DNA of 34,959 bases from Candidatus Zixiibacteriota bacterium (GCA_024277855.1 JAJRUJ010000070.1:1-34959); one strand, 5' to 3'. Positions 1-9,347 are shown, numbered from the stretch's first letter. The notes: generated by a model from the letters alone, not told the origin. Numbers and translations: made by a program.

Positions 1-314
1 CACATGACAAAGACAAAACCCAGGACCCAGCCCCATTTGCCCAGGTCCTTGAATTTAAACGAATAGAAAATCATCGCCGGGGCGATACCGAAGGTAACCA
101 GATCGGCCAGCGAATCAAGTTCGACGCCGAAAAGACTGTCGGCCCGAGAAACCCGCGCCACGAACCCGTCAAGACCATCGAGGAAAAAACCGAGGATGAT
201 AAACCAGCAGGCCTGAATCGCCAGCCCGTCAAACGAGGACAAAATCGAGATAAATCCGCAAAATAGGTTCCCCATGGTGAACATGCCGGGGAAAATTGGT
301 CGCAGATTTTTCAT
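1..314 (-). CDS. pssA: CDP-diacylglycerol--serine O-phosphatidyltransferase (partial, 3' end beyond window)
   Basis: Integral membrane enzyme that joins CDP-diacylglycerol and L-serine to give phosphatidylserine, the substrate of the decarboxylase encoded just upstream. I translated the reverse strand from the ATG at 314; the frame stays open to position 1, so about 104 N-terminal residues are present. The protein begins MKNLRPIFPGMFTMGNLFCG and carries the complete CDP-alcohol phosphatidyltransferase signature: DGFVAR, eight residues, G, three residues, D, three residues, D (ending GVELDSLAD). The flanking segments are hydrophobic, as expected for membrane helices. The ATG lies one base after the psd stop codon, so the two genes are surely co-transcribed and translationally coupled. 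psd-pssA order is common in many bacteria. The C-terminal half cannot be assessed. Confidence 0.93.
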   Translation of the reverse strand, partial: MKNLRPIFPGMFTMGNLFCGFISILSSFDGLAIQACWFIILGFFLDGLDGFVARVSRADSLFGVELDSLADLVTFGIAPAMIFYSFKFKDLGKWGWVLGFVFVM

Positions 315-315
315 C

Positions 316-1008
316 TCACATACCAGACGTAAACCGGGCCAGCGCAGTTGCCGCCCCTTTGACTTTATCGCCGGACTTGACCAAAATCGACGTACCGGCG
401 GGCAGGACAACCTCCGCCCGCGAGCCGAAACGAATCAGGCCGACGCGCTGACCGATGATCAGTTCCTCCCCGGAATGTACGCGACAGATGACGCGTCGCG
501 CAAGGATTCCGGCAATTAAGGAAAATTCTACCGGGCCATATTCCGAATCGATAACGATGACCGCTTGTTCGTTCTCTTTGGACGCCCGCGGATCGAAGGC
601 CTTGAAAAATTTTCCTGGACGATATTCGACCGATTTCACTGTACCGGAGATCGGCGCCCGGTTGATGTGAACATCGAACACCGAGAGAAAAATAGCAATG
701 CGGATGCGGCCGTCCGGGTCGTTGGCTACCGAAAGGATCTTGCCATCGGCCGGCGAAACCACCCAACCCTTGCCCTCAGGAACCGTCCGTTCAGGGTCAC
801 GGAAAAAATAAGCACAAAACAAAGCCAGCAGGGCCAGAACAACGCCGCCGGAGATTAATAGCTTACTGCCGGAACGCCAGCCCAAGCCGAGACAAATAAG
901 CGCCAGCCCGGCGGCCGGGCCGACGAACCGCCAACCGTCTAATTCCATCTGAACGTCTGTCCAATGTTCGATGTGCGGTTTAACATCAGGATAACCATTA
1001 CCTGCCAT
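316..1008 (-). CDS. psd: phosphatidylserine decarboxylase proenzyme (short, archaeal-type size class)
   Basis: Decarboxylates phosphatidylserine to phosphatidylethanolamine at the inner membrane. The family makes its pyruvoyl group by self-cleavage at a Gly-Ser bond; here the site is visible near the C-terminus in RFGSRAEVVLP. Other family segments are FRDPERTVPEG, VVSPADGKI and FDVHINRAP. Two N-terminal hydrophobic helices (GPAAGLALICLGLG and LLISGGVVLALLALFCAYFF) anchor it. At about 230 residues it belongs to the short PSD class rather than the ~320-residue E. coli class. The start is uncertain: the ATG at 1008 overlaps the purB stop by 11 bases, a GTG lies at 1023, and an ATG at 948 (MELDGWRFVG) fits the usual family N-terminus better. 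None has a strong Shine-Dalgarno sequence. It lies between purB and pssA in the same operon. Confidence 0.93.
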   Translation of the reverse strand: MAGNGYPDVKPHIEHWTDVQMELDGWRFVGPAAGLALICLGLGWRSGSKLLISGGVVLALLALFCAYFFRDPERTVPEGKGWVVSPADGKILSVANDPDGRIRIAIFLSVFDVHINRAPISGTVKSVEYRPGKFFKAFDPRASKENEQAVIVIDSEYGPVEFSLIAGILARRVICRVHSGEELIIGQRVGLIRFGSRAEVVLPAGTSILVKSGDKVKGAATALARFTSGM

Positions 1009-2302
1009 CCGCGACCAGGGCACGCTCGATGATCAAATCGACATTCTTGAAATAGACCGCATCATCGAAACAATCCGAGATTTCTTTGGTGCTAAGGTAT
1101 TCGGCAATCTGCCGGTCACTGATCGCTTCGGCCTGCAAATCGACGCCGGTTTCGGCGGCGCGCAACGCCAGGGGCTGAACCATCTCGTAGGCCCGGTCAC
1201 GTGAACCGATTTTTTCGGCCAGGGCGGTTAAGAGCCGCTGAGAATAGAGCGGTCCGCCGAAGCGACGCAGGTTGTCTTTCATCCGGGTCGGGTCGATCCG
1301 CAGGTTTTTGACGACATCGGTAAACATCGCCAAGAGATAATCCAACAGGATGGTGGAATCGGGCAGGATAACCCGCTCGGCCGACGAATGCGAAATGTCG
1401 CGTTCATGCCAGAGGGGAATATTCTCCATCGCCACCATACTGTATGCCCGCAGGAGCCGGGCGATCCCGGAGACCTGCTCACATTTGATCGGGTTTTTCT
1501 TATGCGGCATCGAGGACGATCCCCGCTGTCCCGGGGCGAAGCCCTCGCCGATTTCGCCGACTTCGGTGCGGTGCAAAAGTCGGATTTCCAGCGCCATTTT
1601 CTCGAGGCAGGAACCACAAAGCGCGATGGCGGCGGCCAGCTCGGCATGACGATCACGCTGGACGATCTGGGTGGAAATAGGCGCCGGCCGCAAGCCCAAT
1701 TTGTGACAGACGAATTTTTCAATGCGTGGGTCGATATTGGCAAAGTTGCCGACCGAGCCGGAAATTTTCCCGACGGCGACGTTCTCAAAGGCCGTCTGCA
1801 ACCGACGTTCGGAACGCATAAGATCGGTATACCAGAGGGCGAATTTAAGCCCTAACGCAGTCGGCTCGGCAAAGACACCATGCGACCGTCCGGCGATCGG
1901 CGTTCGACGATATTTCTTTGCCAGACGGCGCAGGAGTTGTTTGAGCGGTTTGAACTGTTCGAGAATGAGCTGTCCAGCCCGGGAAAGCTGGACGGCCAGA
2001 GCCGTGTCCAGGACATCAGATGAGGTCAGCCCAAAATGGAAATACCCGGCGTCCTTGCCGAGTGATTCACCGACATTGGCGACGAAGGCCACAACGTCAT
2101 GACGGGTTTTCTCTTCGATTTCAGCGATCCGACGCGGGTCGAAACGCGCATTCTTGCGCATTCGTTTGGCGGCGATTTTGGGAATCCGTCCGATCTGTGC
2201 CCAACCCTCCCCGGCACAGAGTTCAACCTCCAGCCAAATCGAATACTTTGTGGCATCGGTCCAGAGTCCGCCCATCCGTGGACGGGTATATCGTTTAATC
2301 AT
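998..2302 (-). CDS. purB: adenylosuccinate lyase
   Basis: Cleaves fumarate from SAICAR and from adenylosuccinate, two steps of purine synthesis; a cytosolic homotetramer. The 434-residue length is normal. The fumarase/aspartase superfamily signature is intact as GSSSMPHKKNP followed by IKCEQ, containing the mobile-loop serines. The N-terminus (MIKRYTRPRMGGLW) and the segments GRSHGVFAEPTALG and HFGLTSSDVLDTA are typical PurB sequence, TSSD being part of the active site. The ATG at 2302 is six bases after the transaldolase stop. Its 3' end overlaps the likely psd start. No key residue appears to be missing. Confidence 0.97.
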   Translation of the reverse strand: MIKRYTRPRMGGLWTDATKYSIWLEVELCAGEGWAQIGRIPKIAAKRMRKNARFDPRRIAEIEEKTRHDVVAFVANVGESLGKDAGYFHFGLTSSDVLDTALAVQLSRAGQLILEQFKPLKQLLRRLAKKYRRTPIAGRSHGVFAEPTALGLKFALWYTDLMRSERRLQTAFENVAVGKISGSVGNFANIDPRIEKFVCHKLGLRPAPISTQIVQRDRHAELAAAIALCGSCLEKMALEIRLLHRTEVGEIGEGFAPGQRGSSSMPHKKNPIKCEQVSGIARLLRAYSMVAMENIPLWHERDISHSSAERVILPDSTILLDYLLAMFTDVVKNLRIDPTRMKDNLRRFGGPLYSQRLLTALAEKIGSRDRAYEMVQPLALRAAETGVDLQAEAISDRQIAEYLSTKEISDCFDDAVYFKNVDLIIERALVADGR

Positions 2303-2308
2303 ATCGGC

Positions 2309-2953
2309 CTACTTGGGCACTTTTTCCCAATCAGCAAGGAATTTGTCCAGCCCGTTGTCGGTTAGCGGGTGTTTCATGATTTTTTTCAGGGTGCCGAACG
2401 GCACGGTCGAGACATCGGCCCCGGCCAGAGCGGCTTCGAGCACATGCTGCGGGTGCCGCAAGGAAGCGGCGAGCACCTCGGTGCCAAAAGCATAATTGTC
2501 GAAAATTGTGACGATCTGATCGATCAATTCCATCCCAATATGCCCGATATCGTCCAACCGCCCGATAAACGGGCTGACATAGGTTGCGCCGGCTTTGGCG
2601 GCCAATAGGGCCTGGGTGGCGTTGAACACGAGTGTACAATTGGTGGCGATTTCTTTTTGCGAGAGGCGGCGGATGGCCTTGAGCCCCTCCGGGATCATCG
2701 GAATTTTAATCACGACGTTCGGGCCATATTCGACCAGCTTGTCGGCTTCGGCTACCATCCCCTCGGCGTCAGTCGCGACCACCTCGAGCGAAACCGGCCC
2801 TTTGCATATTTGCATGATCTCCGGAACAAGCTCTTCAAATTTCCGGTTTTCTTTGGCCACAAGTGATGGATTAGTGGTCAGTCCGTCAAGAACCCCCCAG
2901 TCGGCGGCAGTTTTGATCTCGTCGATATTTGCTGTATCAAGAAAGATTTTCAC
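2309..2953 (-). CDS. transaldolase, fructose-6-phosphate aldolase (FSA/TalC) subfamily
   Basis: Small class I aldolase of the MipB/TalC group, either a transaldolase of the pentose phosphate pathway or a fructose-6-phosphate aldolase. The true start is the GTG at 2953 ([14 protein letters not shown]), preceded by GAGGGAG at five bases' distance; it gives 214 residues, the usual size for this subfamily. A longer in-frame start at 3004 adds an unlikely tail. The Schiff-base lysine is in [12 protein letters not shown]; other hallmarks are [32 protein letters not shown] and [11 protein letters not shown]. In-frame partners are truA upstream and purB six bases downstream. Which of the two activities applies cannot be decided from sequence by eye. 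Confidence 0.93.
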   Translation of the reverse strand: MKIFLDTANIDEIKTAADWGVLDGLTTNPSLVAKENRKFEELVPEIMQICKGPVSLEVVATDAEGMVAEADKLVEYGPNVVIKIPMIPEGLKAIRRLSQKEIATNCTLVFNATQALLAAKAGATYVSPFIGRLDDIGHIGMELIDQIVTIFDNYAFGTEVLAASLRHPQHVLEAALAGADVSTVPFGTLKKIMKHPLTDNGLDKFLADWEKVPK

Positions 2954-3020
2954 GGTAACTCCCTCAGGTAGTTTTATACGCTCCAGTACGGGAGGAATAA
3001 ACAACCTTGCCGGTGGCGAT

Positions 3021-3752
3021 TCAAGGGTATTCTACACGAACCAGGTAGAGGCCCTCGGGCGGCGCGGCCTGCCCGGCCAGACGGACGTCACCGGATTCCA
3101 GGATTTCGTCAATCTGAGCAGGCCGCCATCTCCCCCGGCCGATATCAACAAGCGTGCCGACGACCAGACGGACCATCCGATGGAGGAATCGGTTGGCGGT
3201 TATTTCAAAGACGGCCTCACGTTCGGCGCGGCGCCAATGGGCGATTTCGACCTGGCAATGATTGTCCTCTTTCTGGGAGCCGGCAAGACAGAAACCGGCA
3301 TAGTCATTGTTGCCGACAAGCTTAGCCGTCGCTGTCTCAACGTCACCCCAGTCAATCGGGCCGGGGAGTCGCCAGCTCCGACCTTTGGCAAAAGCGGATG
3401 GCCCGAGGGTCAGATGATAATGATAGATCTTGCGGATTGCAGAATATCGCGCATGGAAATCGCCGGGAGCTTCCTGTAACCCCAAGCCACAGACATCATC
3501 GGGCAGAGCAGCATTGAGGCGCTGGAGAAATTCGGCCCGGTCGGTTATTGCTGGGGCGTCAAAATGTACTACTTGCCCGAGCGCGTGTACCCCGGCGTCC
3601 GTTCGGCCCGCGCCGGTGATAGACGGTTCTTCGGCAAGCAGCCAGCCAAGACGTGTTGTGAGCACACCCTGTACCGTCCGCTGATTCGGCTGGATCTGCC
3701 AACCGGCGAAATTGGTTCCGTCGTATTCCAGGGTCAGTTTATAGCGCGACAT
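3021..3752 (-). CDS. truA: tRNA pseudouridine(38-40) synthase TruA
   Basis: Converts uridines 38, 39 and 40 of the tRNA anticodon stem-loop to pseudouridine. The 243 residues start [19 protein letters not shown] and contain the catalytic motif [11 protein letters not shown], with the nucleophilic aspartate at residue 52. The C-terminal [20 protein letters not shown] is the second conserved block of the family. The ATG directly follows the ecfT stop codon with no gap, and a purine-rich GGGGGAGAA stretch inside the end of ecfT can act as ribosome binding site. The ecfT-truA neighbourhood occurs in many bacteria, notably next to ribosomal-protein operons in Firmicutes; here no ecfA genes or ribosomal genes are nearby. 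Confidence 0.96.
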   Translation of the reverse strand: MSRYKLTLEYDGTNFAGWQIQPNQRTVQGVLTTRLGWLLAEEPSITGAGRTDAGVHALGQVVHFDAPAITDRAEFLQRLNAALPDDVCGLGLQEAPGDFHARYSAIRKIYHYHLTLGPSAFAKGRSWRLPGPIDWGDVETATAKLVGNNDYAGFCLAGSQKEDNHCQVEIAHWRRAEREAVFEITANRFLHRMVRLVVGTLVDIGRGRWRPAQIDEILESGDVRLAGQAAPPEGLYLVRVEYP

Positions 3753-4529
3753 TTAGCCAATTCTCCCCCACCGCCAGATAATAAGCCCGATCCAGGCGAT
3801 CAGCAGACATATAAGTGACAGAATATCGAATGCTTTCAGACGATGCGGCAAATAGCGCCGGTGATACGTACTGGTGTTGAAACCGCGTGCTTCCAGAGCG
3901 AGGGCGAATCGGTCGGACCGTCGAGCAGCCGCCGCAAAGACCGGGATTATTAATGAGAGAAGGCCGGTGAGTCGAAGTTGGAGCGGACCGGTAAGGCGGG
4001 CGCCCCGCGCACGTTGCGCGAGACCGACATAACGCGCCTCATCGGTGAGGACCGGCACAAACCGGGCGGTAAACCAAGCGATATAATAAAGCAAATAAAT
4101 CGGTACTTTGAAAACACGCAGGGGCTGCAAAAACCAGACGAAGGCCCGCGCCGATTTCTCCGGTGAGGAAATCTCATAGAGAAACATCCCCCCCAGGATG
4201 AAGCCCAGTAAACGCGCCCCGATGAATAAACCCTGAGAAAACCCCTCGGGGCCAAAGCGGAGACCGAAAACAGTGAACCAAATACGTGGTTCAGCGGGAG
4301 CGAAAGCCCAATAGACCAGCAGAACAATGAGTCCTGCGGGAAATAACCGAAACCAACGACCGAGAAAGACCAACGGGGTCGGTGAGACGATCATCGCAAG
4401 GATCAGCAACGCACCGGAGATCAAGGCCAACATCGAGAATTCATTGACCAGCACCAGCCAGATAGTATAGCTGGCGAAGAGAGCCAGTTTGACCCGCTCG
4501 TCGATGTCCATTCGCTGCGACGTTTCCAT
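3753..4529 (-). CDS. ecfT: energy-coupling factor transporter transmembrane protein EcfT
   Basis: Membrane scaffold of ECF-type vitamin/metal importers; it links two EcfA ATPases to a substrate-binding S component. The protein has four or five hydrophobic helices, and between them the two coupling motifs that contact the ATPases, AQRARGARL and ALEARGFN, both with the Ala-Arg-Gly core. The start chosen is the ATG at 4529 (METSQRMDIDERVK), which has an AGGGGA ten bases upstream; an ATG at 4511 is possible, and a start at 4571 would run into the divergent promoter region. The length of about 258 residues is normal. No EcfA or S component is present in the window, so its partners must be encoded elsewhere. 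Confidence 0.92.
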   Translation of the reverse strand: METSQRMDIDERVKLALFASYTIWLVLVNEFSMLALISGALLILAMIVSPTPLVFLGRWFRLFPAGLIVLLVYWAFAPAEPRIWFTVFGLRFGPEGFSQGLFIGARLLGFILGGMFLYEISSPEKSARAFVWFLQPLRVFKVPIYLLYYIAWFTARFVPVLTDEARYVGLAQRARGARLTGPLQLRLTGLLSLIIPVFAAAARRSDRFALALEARGFNTSTYHRRYLPHRLKAFDILSLICLLIAWIGLIIWRWGRIG

Positions 4530-4630
4530 TGTCGTGTTGTCCCCTGTCACTATCCAATAAGCAGCCCCCATCGATTACAGACAAGACAAACCCTTGCCCG
4601 ACGGCGTCATGGACGCTTTATTCAGCAGAG

Positions 4631-6829
4631 ATGAATAGAAAAGATTCGACAGCACAGACCGGTTCGGTATCCGCCGGGCAAACTCTCTGGCGATATCTGC
4701 CCCTGGTGGTTTTTGTCGTCGCGCTGGCCGCTCGACTCTTGGTCCTCGGGCAGCTTTCGAATAATTACCCCGGGTTCGACAATCCGTCGGTGGACTCGCG
4801 CTGGCATCTGCTGTGGGCCAGACAATTGGCCGAGGGCGGCTGGATCGGGAACAGTATTTTCTACCGGGCACCGTTATATCCTTACCTGCTGGGGATTTTC
4901 TTCACGATTTTCGGTGAGAACCTCTGGTTAATCAGAATCGGCCAGGCGGTACTTGGGTCAGTAACCGCAGTCCTGGTTTTTCTGCTTGGTCGACGGCTGT
5001 TTGATCGACGGATCGGGGCCGCCGCCGGTTTGATCTGGGCGTTCTGGGCGACTACAATTTACTATGAGAGTGAACTCCTGATTCCGGTTTTGATCATCCC
5101 GCTAAATTTGTGGGCGATCTATCGTCTCGCGGGGGCGGTCCAACAAAAGCGTTGGAACATCCGGGATGCGCTGATTACCGGGGTGATTTTCGGCCTCTCG
5201 GCAATTGCCCGGCCGAACATCCTGATTGTTGCCGCGGCGTTGGTGCCGTGGGTGTTCTGGCGTTTTCCGGTATCCCGACGACGTCACAAATCACTTTGGC
5301 TGCCAATCTGCGCTTTCCTTGCCGGGCTTTCCCTGCCGATTGCCCCGGTTACGATATATAACGCCATGGCCGGTGGCGATTTTGTGCCTATCTCTTACCA
5401 GGGCGGGATCAATTTATATTTGGGCAACAACCCCGAGTCGGATGGGCTGACAATGATCCTGCCGGAAGTGCGGCTGGATGAAACGGTCGACTGGACGGAG
5501 TTTGTGCGGACGACCGATTCGATTGCGATGGTGATATCGGGAAAACGGCTGAAACCATCGGAGATTTCAAATTTCTGGATGGGGCGGACAATTGAATCGG
5601 TAATGGCCGACCCGGTAGCTGAAATTCTACTACTGGGGAAAAAACTGTTTTATTTCTGGAGTGGTTTTGAAAACGGGGACAATACGGATATCTATCGGCA
5701 TGCCGAATATTCCCGGCTGTTGAAAATCGGCCTCTGGCACTGGTATATTTGGTTTCCGTTTGGCATTATCTCGGCGCTGGGATTGTGGGGCATATGGTCG
5801 ACGCGGCGTGAGGGACGAGCGGTTGAACTGGGTTCCCTGTTTGTTTTGGTCTATATGCTGTCGGTGGTCGGGTTTTTGGTCACCGCTCGCCACCGCCTGC
5901 CGGTAGTGCCGGTGGTCATCATTTTTGCCGCCGCCGGAACAGCGAGATTGTTTACCCGGCTGAAAAAGCGCGGGACAGTCGGCCGGAAAATTCTCGCGGC
6001 CGGAAGCGTGGCGGGGCTCCTGGTGATCGTGAACCTGAATTTGTTCGATGTTGGCCTGACCAACCCCATTCAATACCATTACCAGCAAGGCATCATCTAT
6101 GACCGGCAGGGTGATTATTCACGGGCAATCGAGCAATACCAAAAAGCGCTGGCGATTTGGCCGAACCATTTCCCCTCCCGCCATAATCTGGCTTATGATT
6201 TTTATCGTCAGGGCGATTACCAATCGGCGATCGATAATTTTACCTGGGCAATCGGCGCGCGACCAGGGAACGCTGAGGCCTTCAACAATCTCGGGCTGGC
6301 CTATCGCGCGGCCGGAGATACCACGAATGCACTTGGTTCGTTCCGGCTGGCCCGAAAACATAATCCCCGCTTGATCGAGTCATTTTTAAATTCGGGAGAT
6401 ACGTACCGGGCAGGCGGCATGACCGGCGAGGCCGAAAAATATTATCTGCAGGGGTTGGCGGTGGATTCAACCTATGGCCCGATCCTCAACCATCTGGGTT
6501 TGTTGTATATCGAAAACGACAGACGAGATGAGGCGGAACGGGTCTTATTGCGCGGGACGATTTTGAATCCGAAATATCCGTTCTGCTGGTTAAATCTCGG
6601 TGCATTGTATTTGGAGACCGGACGACCGCTCGATGCATTGACGCCGCTGGAAACTTTCTTGCGGCTGCGCCCCCGGCAGATGGACGCCAAGTTTAATCTT
6701 GCTGTTGCTTACACCCGCACCGGACAGATTTTTCAGGCAAAGAAGACTCTCGAAGAGATCCTGGCCTTGCAGCCCCAGCATGCCGCCGCCAGGGCGTTAC
6801 TGGAGCAGATTAAACAACAAGAGAAATAG
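4631..6829 (+). CDS. GT-C family (PMT/ArnT-like, GT39/GT83) glycosyltransferase with C-terminal TPR repeats
   Basis: Likely a polytopic membrane transferase that moves a sugar from a polyprenyl-phosphate donor to a protein or lipid on the periplasmic side. Residues ~15-450 hold about ten hydrophobic helices. The first periplasmic loop after helix one carries an acidic/aromatic stretch, FDNPSVDSRWHLLWARQL, the place of the catalytic aspartate in ArnT/PMT enzymes. YRAPLYPYLLGIFF and RLFDRRIGAAAGLIWAF are also typical of the family. From about residue 480 the chain switches to about seven TPR units (first: YDRQGDYSRAIEQYQKALAI), giving 732 residues. The start at ATG 4631 is the first that begins close to the hydrophobic part; an upstream frame extension to 4529 overlaps ecfT and is unlikely. 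The donor and acceptor are unknown; O-glycosylation is a reasonable guess. Confidence 0.85.
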   Translation: MNRKDSTAQTGSVSAGQTLWRYLPLVVFVVALAARLLVLGQLSNNYPGFDNPSVDSRWHLLWARQLAEGGWIGNSIFYRAPLYPYLLGIFFTIFGENLWLIRIGQAVLGSVTAVLVFLLGRRLFDRRIGAAAGLIWAFWATTIYYESELLIPVLIIPLNLWAIYRLAGAVQQKRWNIRDALITGVIFGLSAIARPNILIVAAALVPWVFWRFPVSRRRHKSLWLPICAFLAGLSLPIAPVTIYNAMAGGDFVPISYQGGINLYLGNNPESDGLTMILPEVRLDETVDWTEFVRTTDSIAMVISGKRLKPSEISNFWMGRTIESVMADPVAEILLLGKKLFYFWSGFENGDNTDIYRHAEYSRLLKIGLWHWYIWFPFGIISALGLWGIWSTRREGRAVELGSLFVLVYMLSVVGFLVTARHRLPVVPVVIIFAAAGTARLFTRLKKRGTVGRKILAAGSVAGLLVIVNLNLFDVGLTNPIQYHYQQGIIYDRQGDYSRAIEQYQKALAIWPNHFPSRHNLAYDFYRQGDYQSAIDNFTWAIGARPGNAEAFNNLGLAYRAAGDTTNALGSFRLARKHNPRLIESFLNSGDTYRAGGMTGEAEKYYLQGLAVDSTYGPILNHLGLLYIENDRRDEAERVLLRGTILNPKYPFCWLNLGALYLETGRPLDALTPLETFLRLRPRQMDAKFNLAVAYTRTGQIFQAKKTLEEILALQPQHAAARALLEQIKQQEK

Positions 6830-6885
6830 CCCGAACGCATTTGTAAACGGAAACCGGCGCGGCTCGTTATTCTGATCAAGAGGTT

Positions 6886-7950
6886 ATGTTGAATCGTCGG
6901 ATGCAAATCTTAATCGTGGCGTTGCCCGTGGCGACGGTGATCTTGTTTGTTCTCCTGATGGCCCTCCTCTCCCCGGGCAACGATCTTACTCCGTCAAAGA
7001 TTGGTTCTGGTCGGATCACCGGCTTGGTGACTGATTACAAGGACAGGCCTCTGCCCTATACTGCTGTCGAGCTTGTGGGGACAAACCTCGGTGTGCTAAC
7101 TGATACGTTGGGCCATTTCTTTATCGAGAGTATCCCTGTCGGCACATACGAGCTATTGGTCGATGTTTCCTGGAATTCAGTTGAGCGTAAACAAGCGGTC
7201 ACCGTCGAAGCGGATAGTCTGATCCAGCTGGAAATCTCCTTGCCGTTCGAGGATGACATCTGGCCGGATTCTCTCGACTCGCTGACCGGAGACAAGCGAG
7301 ATGAGGCGATCCGGCAATTGCGCGATTCGGGATTCGACCGAGGGTTGGCCGAGGCCGAATGGGAAATCGCAAATAGGCGGGCAACAATCTATATCATGGG
7401 TAAGAATTCCGGCAACGACACCTTCGATGATGAAACCGGTTTACCGACGACGGCAATTGCCGGTTGTATCGTCGATCCATATATCGAGGGGCGGGCGAAA
7501 GGGCATAATGACCGGATCATGAGGGAAATTGAACAAAATGGATTGTTCAACTACTCCTGGAAATTATTTGAGGATGAACTTGCCGACGCAAAGGTGTATT
7601 TCGATAAACGGGCAGTCACTGAGATTCCGATCCCGCTTAGTGCCGATGACCAACCGATCTTTTCCGCCGACAGTACTGCCAGTATCCGTATTCGTAAGGT
7701 TAGTTTCCGGCCGGGACATGGCCCGATCAACTGTGTTATCGTAAGCGGTCCGCGCGGCGAACGGATTAGTCGACAATCTCATTTCGGAGACTGGCCGGAT
7801 AGCATGGTGGTGTTATGGGGACCACATAGCTCCGACCTGGCCTACCTTCGCTGGAAACATCCGACGGCCGATAATTCTGCTCGCAATCTAACAGCATACT
7901 CTGTGCTGGATTTGCGAACGGCATCCGTGTTGGGTGCAGATTTATACTGA
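6886..7950 (+). CDS. membrane-anchored protein with carboxypeptidase-regulatory-like domain
   Basis: 354 residues. An N-terminal hydrophobic segment (residues ~8-28, ILIVALPVATVILFVLLMAL) acts as signal anchor or uncleaved signal. Residues ~42-118 form a carboxypeptidase regulatory-like beta-sandwich: GRITGLVTDYKDRPLPYTAV, then GTNLGVLTDTLGHFFIESIP and VGTYELLVDV. The remaining ~230 residues have no motif I recognise. AAGAGGTT directly before the ATG at 6886 supports the start. It lies 56 bases after the TPR glycosyltransferase on the same strand and is probably co-transcribed. A cell-envelope role is likely; the precise function is unknown. Confidence 0.75.
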   Translation: MLNRRMQILIVALPVATVILFVLLMALLSPGNDLTPSKIGSGRITGLVTDYKDRPLPYTAVELVGTNLGVLTDTLGHFFIESIPVGTYELLVDVSWNSVERKQAVTVEADSLIQLEISLPFEDDIWPDSLDSLTGDKRDEAIRQLRDSGFDRGLAEAEWEIANRRATIYIMGKNSGNDTFDDETGLPTTAIAGCIVDPYIEGRAKGHNDRIMREIEQNGLFNYSWKLFEDELADAKVYFDKRAVTEIPIPLSADDQPIFSADSTASIRIRKVSFRPGHGPINCVIVSGPRGERISRQSHFGDWPDSMVVLWGPHSSDLAYLRWKHPTADNSARNLTAYSVLDLRTASVLGADLY

Positions 7951-7964
7951 CCTTACAAAAAGAT

Positions 7965-7990
7965 GGCCCGGCAGAAGTAACTGCCGGGCC
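7965..7990 (-). terminator. rho-independent terminator, mainly for the anti-sigma gene
   Basis: A perfect 10-bp stem GGCCCGGCAG / CTGCCGGGCC with a 6-base loop lies between two convergent genes. Read on the minus strand the stem is followed by ATCTTTTTG, a usable U tract, so it ends the sigma/anti-sigma transcript. On the plus strand no U tract follows, but the strong stem may still help to end the glycosyltransferase operon. Confidence 0.8.
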
Positions 7991-8025
7991 CCGGCGAAAA
8001 GTTTGTCCGGATTATCCGGACCGAT

Positions 8026-9213
8026 CTATCTACCCAGCAACGTTTCTAACGCCGCCTTCTTAGCAACGAGATCGGCGTGGTCTTTTTCCGGCAAGACGGT
8101 GTGCGCCGTCTCGGTGAAATCGACCGCCTTCTTGATATCATCTTTAATACGCCAGTTTATCGCCATCTGATAGTAGATGTCGACCAGTTTGCGGCAAATC
8201 TCGCGTTTTCGCTCACCCTCTTTTTTCTTGGCGAATTCGTCCTCAAGTTCCTTAGCGCGTTTCTCGAAAAACTTATAATCCACTTCGGTAAAGGTATCAC
8301 GATTTAATGTCGGCACGGTCCGGCTCAACTCGGCGAGTCCCTGGTCACCCGGTGAACCAAGTAACCGCCGGGCCTGCCCGTCGCCACCAGAGTCATAATC
8401 CGGGAAAGGTGCGTTGGGCCGTTCGGCGCGTTCCAATTCCCGCCCTTCGGGAAGCCCTGCGGTACTGATCGAGGCCTCAGTTGTATCACCGCGCAGGATA
8501 AATGTTTGGCGAGTCGGCAGACCATTGTCAAGATCTTCCCTGTCGGCAGCCGACCAGACCGATGTCGTATTTTCTGCAGGCGGAGCCGTTTCGACTGCCA
8601 CCGGCAATTCGGTTGTCTCGGGCGCCATGTCCCTGGTCACCATCTGATCGGCGGAGTCATCCTGCCCGGCCAATCGTTCGGCATTATTGTCGGCGGCCGG
8701 ATTGACCTCTGTCGCCTCACCGGTCTCTTCAATTGCTTCGGTCGGTATCGAGCGGGAATCAATCGAGGAAATTTCAACCGGAGCTTCCGGACCGACCGAT
8801 TCACCGTTTTGCCCAGAGACAATTTCTGTTTGGGCAATTGGTGCGGAAACCGGAATTTTACCCTCGGAGATCATTCCCCGGGTGATGAAAAAAGCCAGAG
8901 CGACCACCGCGGCCACTGCCGACCAACCAAGAATCGGACGGGCCGTAAACCATTCGACCACGCGGATTGGCCGCGCGGATTGGCCGGCGGCGAGACGTGT
9001 ATGCACGCTCAGTGGAAAATTGTCGAAGTATTTGTCACCCGGATCGGGCACAGTTATCTCAAGCGCGGCCCGGTCGACGGCCAGAAGATTTTCCTGAATC
9101 CGCCGACAAGCAGGACATTCGTCGAGATGCCGCATAATACTCCGGTATTCCTCTGCGGACACCGAATCAGAGGTCACCGGCAGCATTTTGAGGATTTTGC
9201 TGCAAGTAGACAT
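8026..9213 (-). CDS. zinc-binding (ZAS) anti-sigma factor, single-pass membrane protein
   Basis: Probable membrane-bound inhibitor of the ECF sigma factor encoded just upstream. The N-terminal cytoplasmic domain has the full ZAS zinc ligand set: Cys4, His29, Cys33 and Cys36 (HLDECPAC). One transmembrane helix follows at about residues 94-110 (ILGWSAVAAVVALAFFI). The outer part is unusual: ~190 residues of acidic, Pro/Thr/Ala/Glu-rich low-complexity sequence, then a helical, highly charged C-terminal domain of ~90 residues (EKRAKELEDEFAKKKEGERK onward) that looks coiled-coil or TPR-like. 395 residues is long for the class. It lies 134 bases after the sigma gene and ends at a good terminator. 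The signal sensed is unknown. Confidence 0.85.
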   Translation of the reverse strand: MSTCSKILKMLPVTSDSVSAEEYRSIMRHLDECPACRRIQENLLAVDRAALEITVPDPGDKYFDNFPLSVHTRLAAGQSARPIRVVEWFTARPILGWSAVAAVVALAFFITRGMISEGKIPVSAPIAQTEIVSGQNGESVGPEAPVEISSIDSRSIPTEAIEETGEATEVNPAADNNAERLAGQDDSADQMVTRDMAPETTELPVAVETAPPAENTTSVWSAADREDLDNGLPTRQTFILRGDTTEASISTAGLPEGRELERAERPNAPFPDYDSGGDGQARRLLGSPGDQGLAELSRTVPTLNRDTFTEVDYKFFEKRAKELEDEFAKKKEGERKREICRKLVDIYYQMAINWRIKDDIKKAVDFTETAHTVLPEKDHADLVAKKAALETLLGR

Positions 9214-9347
9214 TATTGATACCTATCAAAACCCGTAACGAAAGGTGAACCCCCACCCTCCTTCAACCTGGAACGGTTTTACCGTTTAACGATAACTCCC
9301 CCCAAGCCAGACCAGTTTTCATTTTACTCAGGCGATATTCGCTTGTT

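Noticed and set aside
2595-3479. 294-codon plus-strand frame
   Set aside because: Antisense shadow of the transaldolase and truA genes.
9272-9286. AACGGT/ACCGTT hairpin between the sigma and anti-sigma genes as a terminator
   Set aside because: Only six base pairs with a three-base loop and no U tract; a terminator here would separate a sigma/anti-sigma pair.
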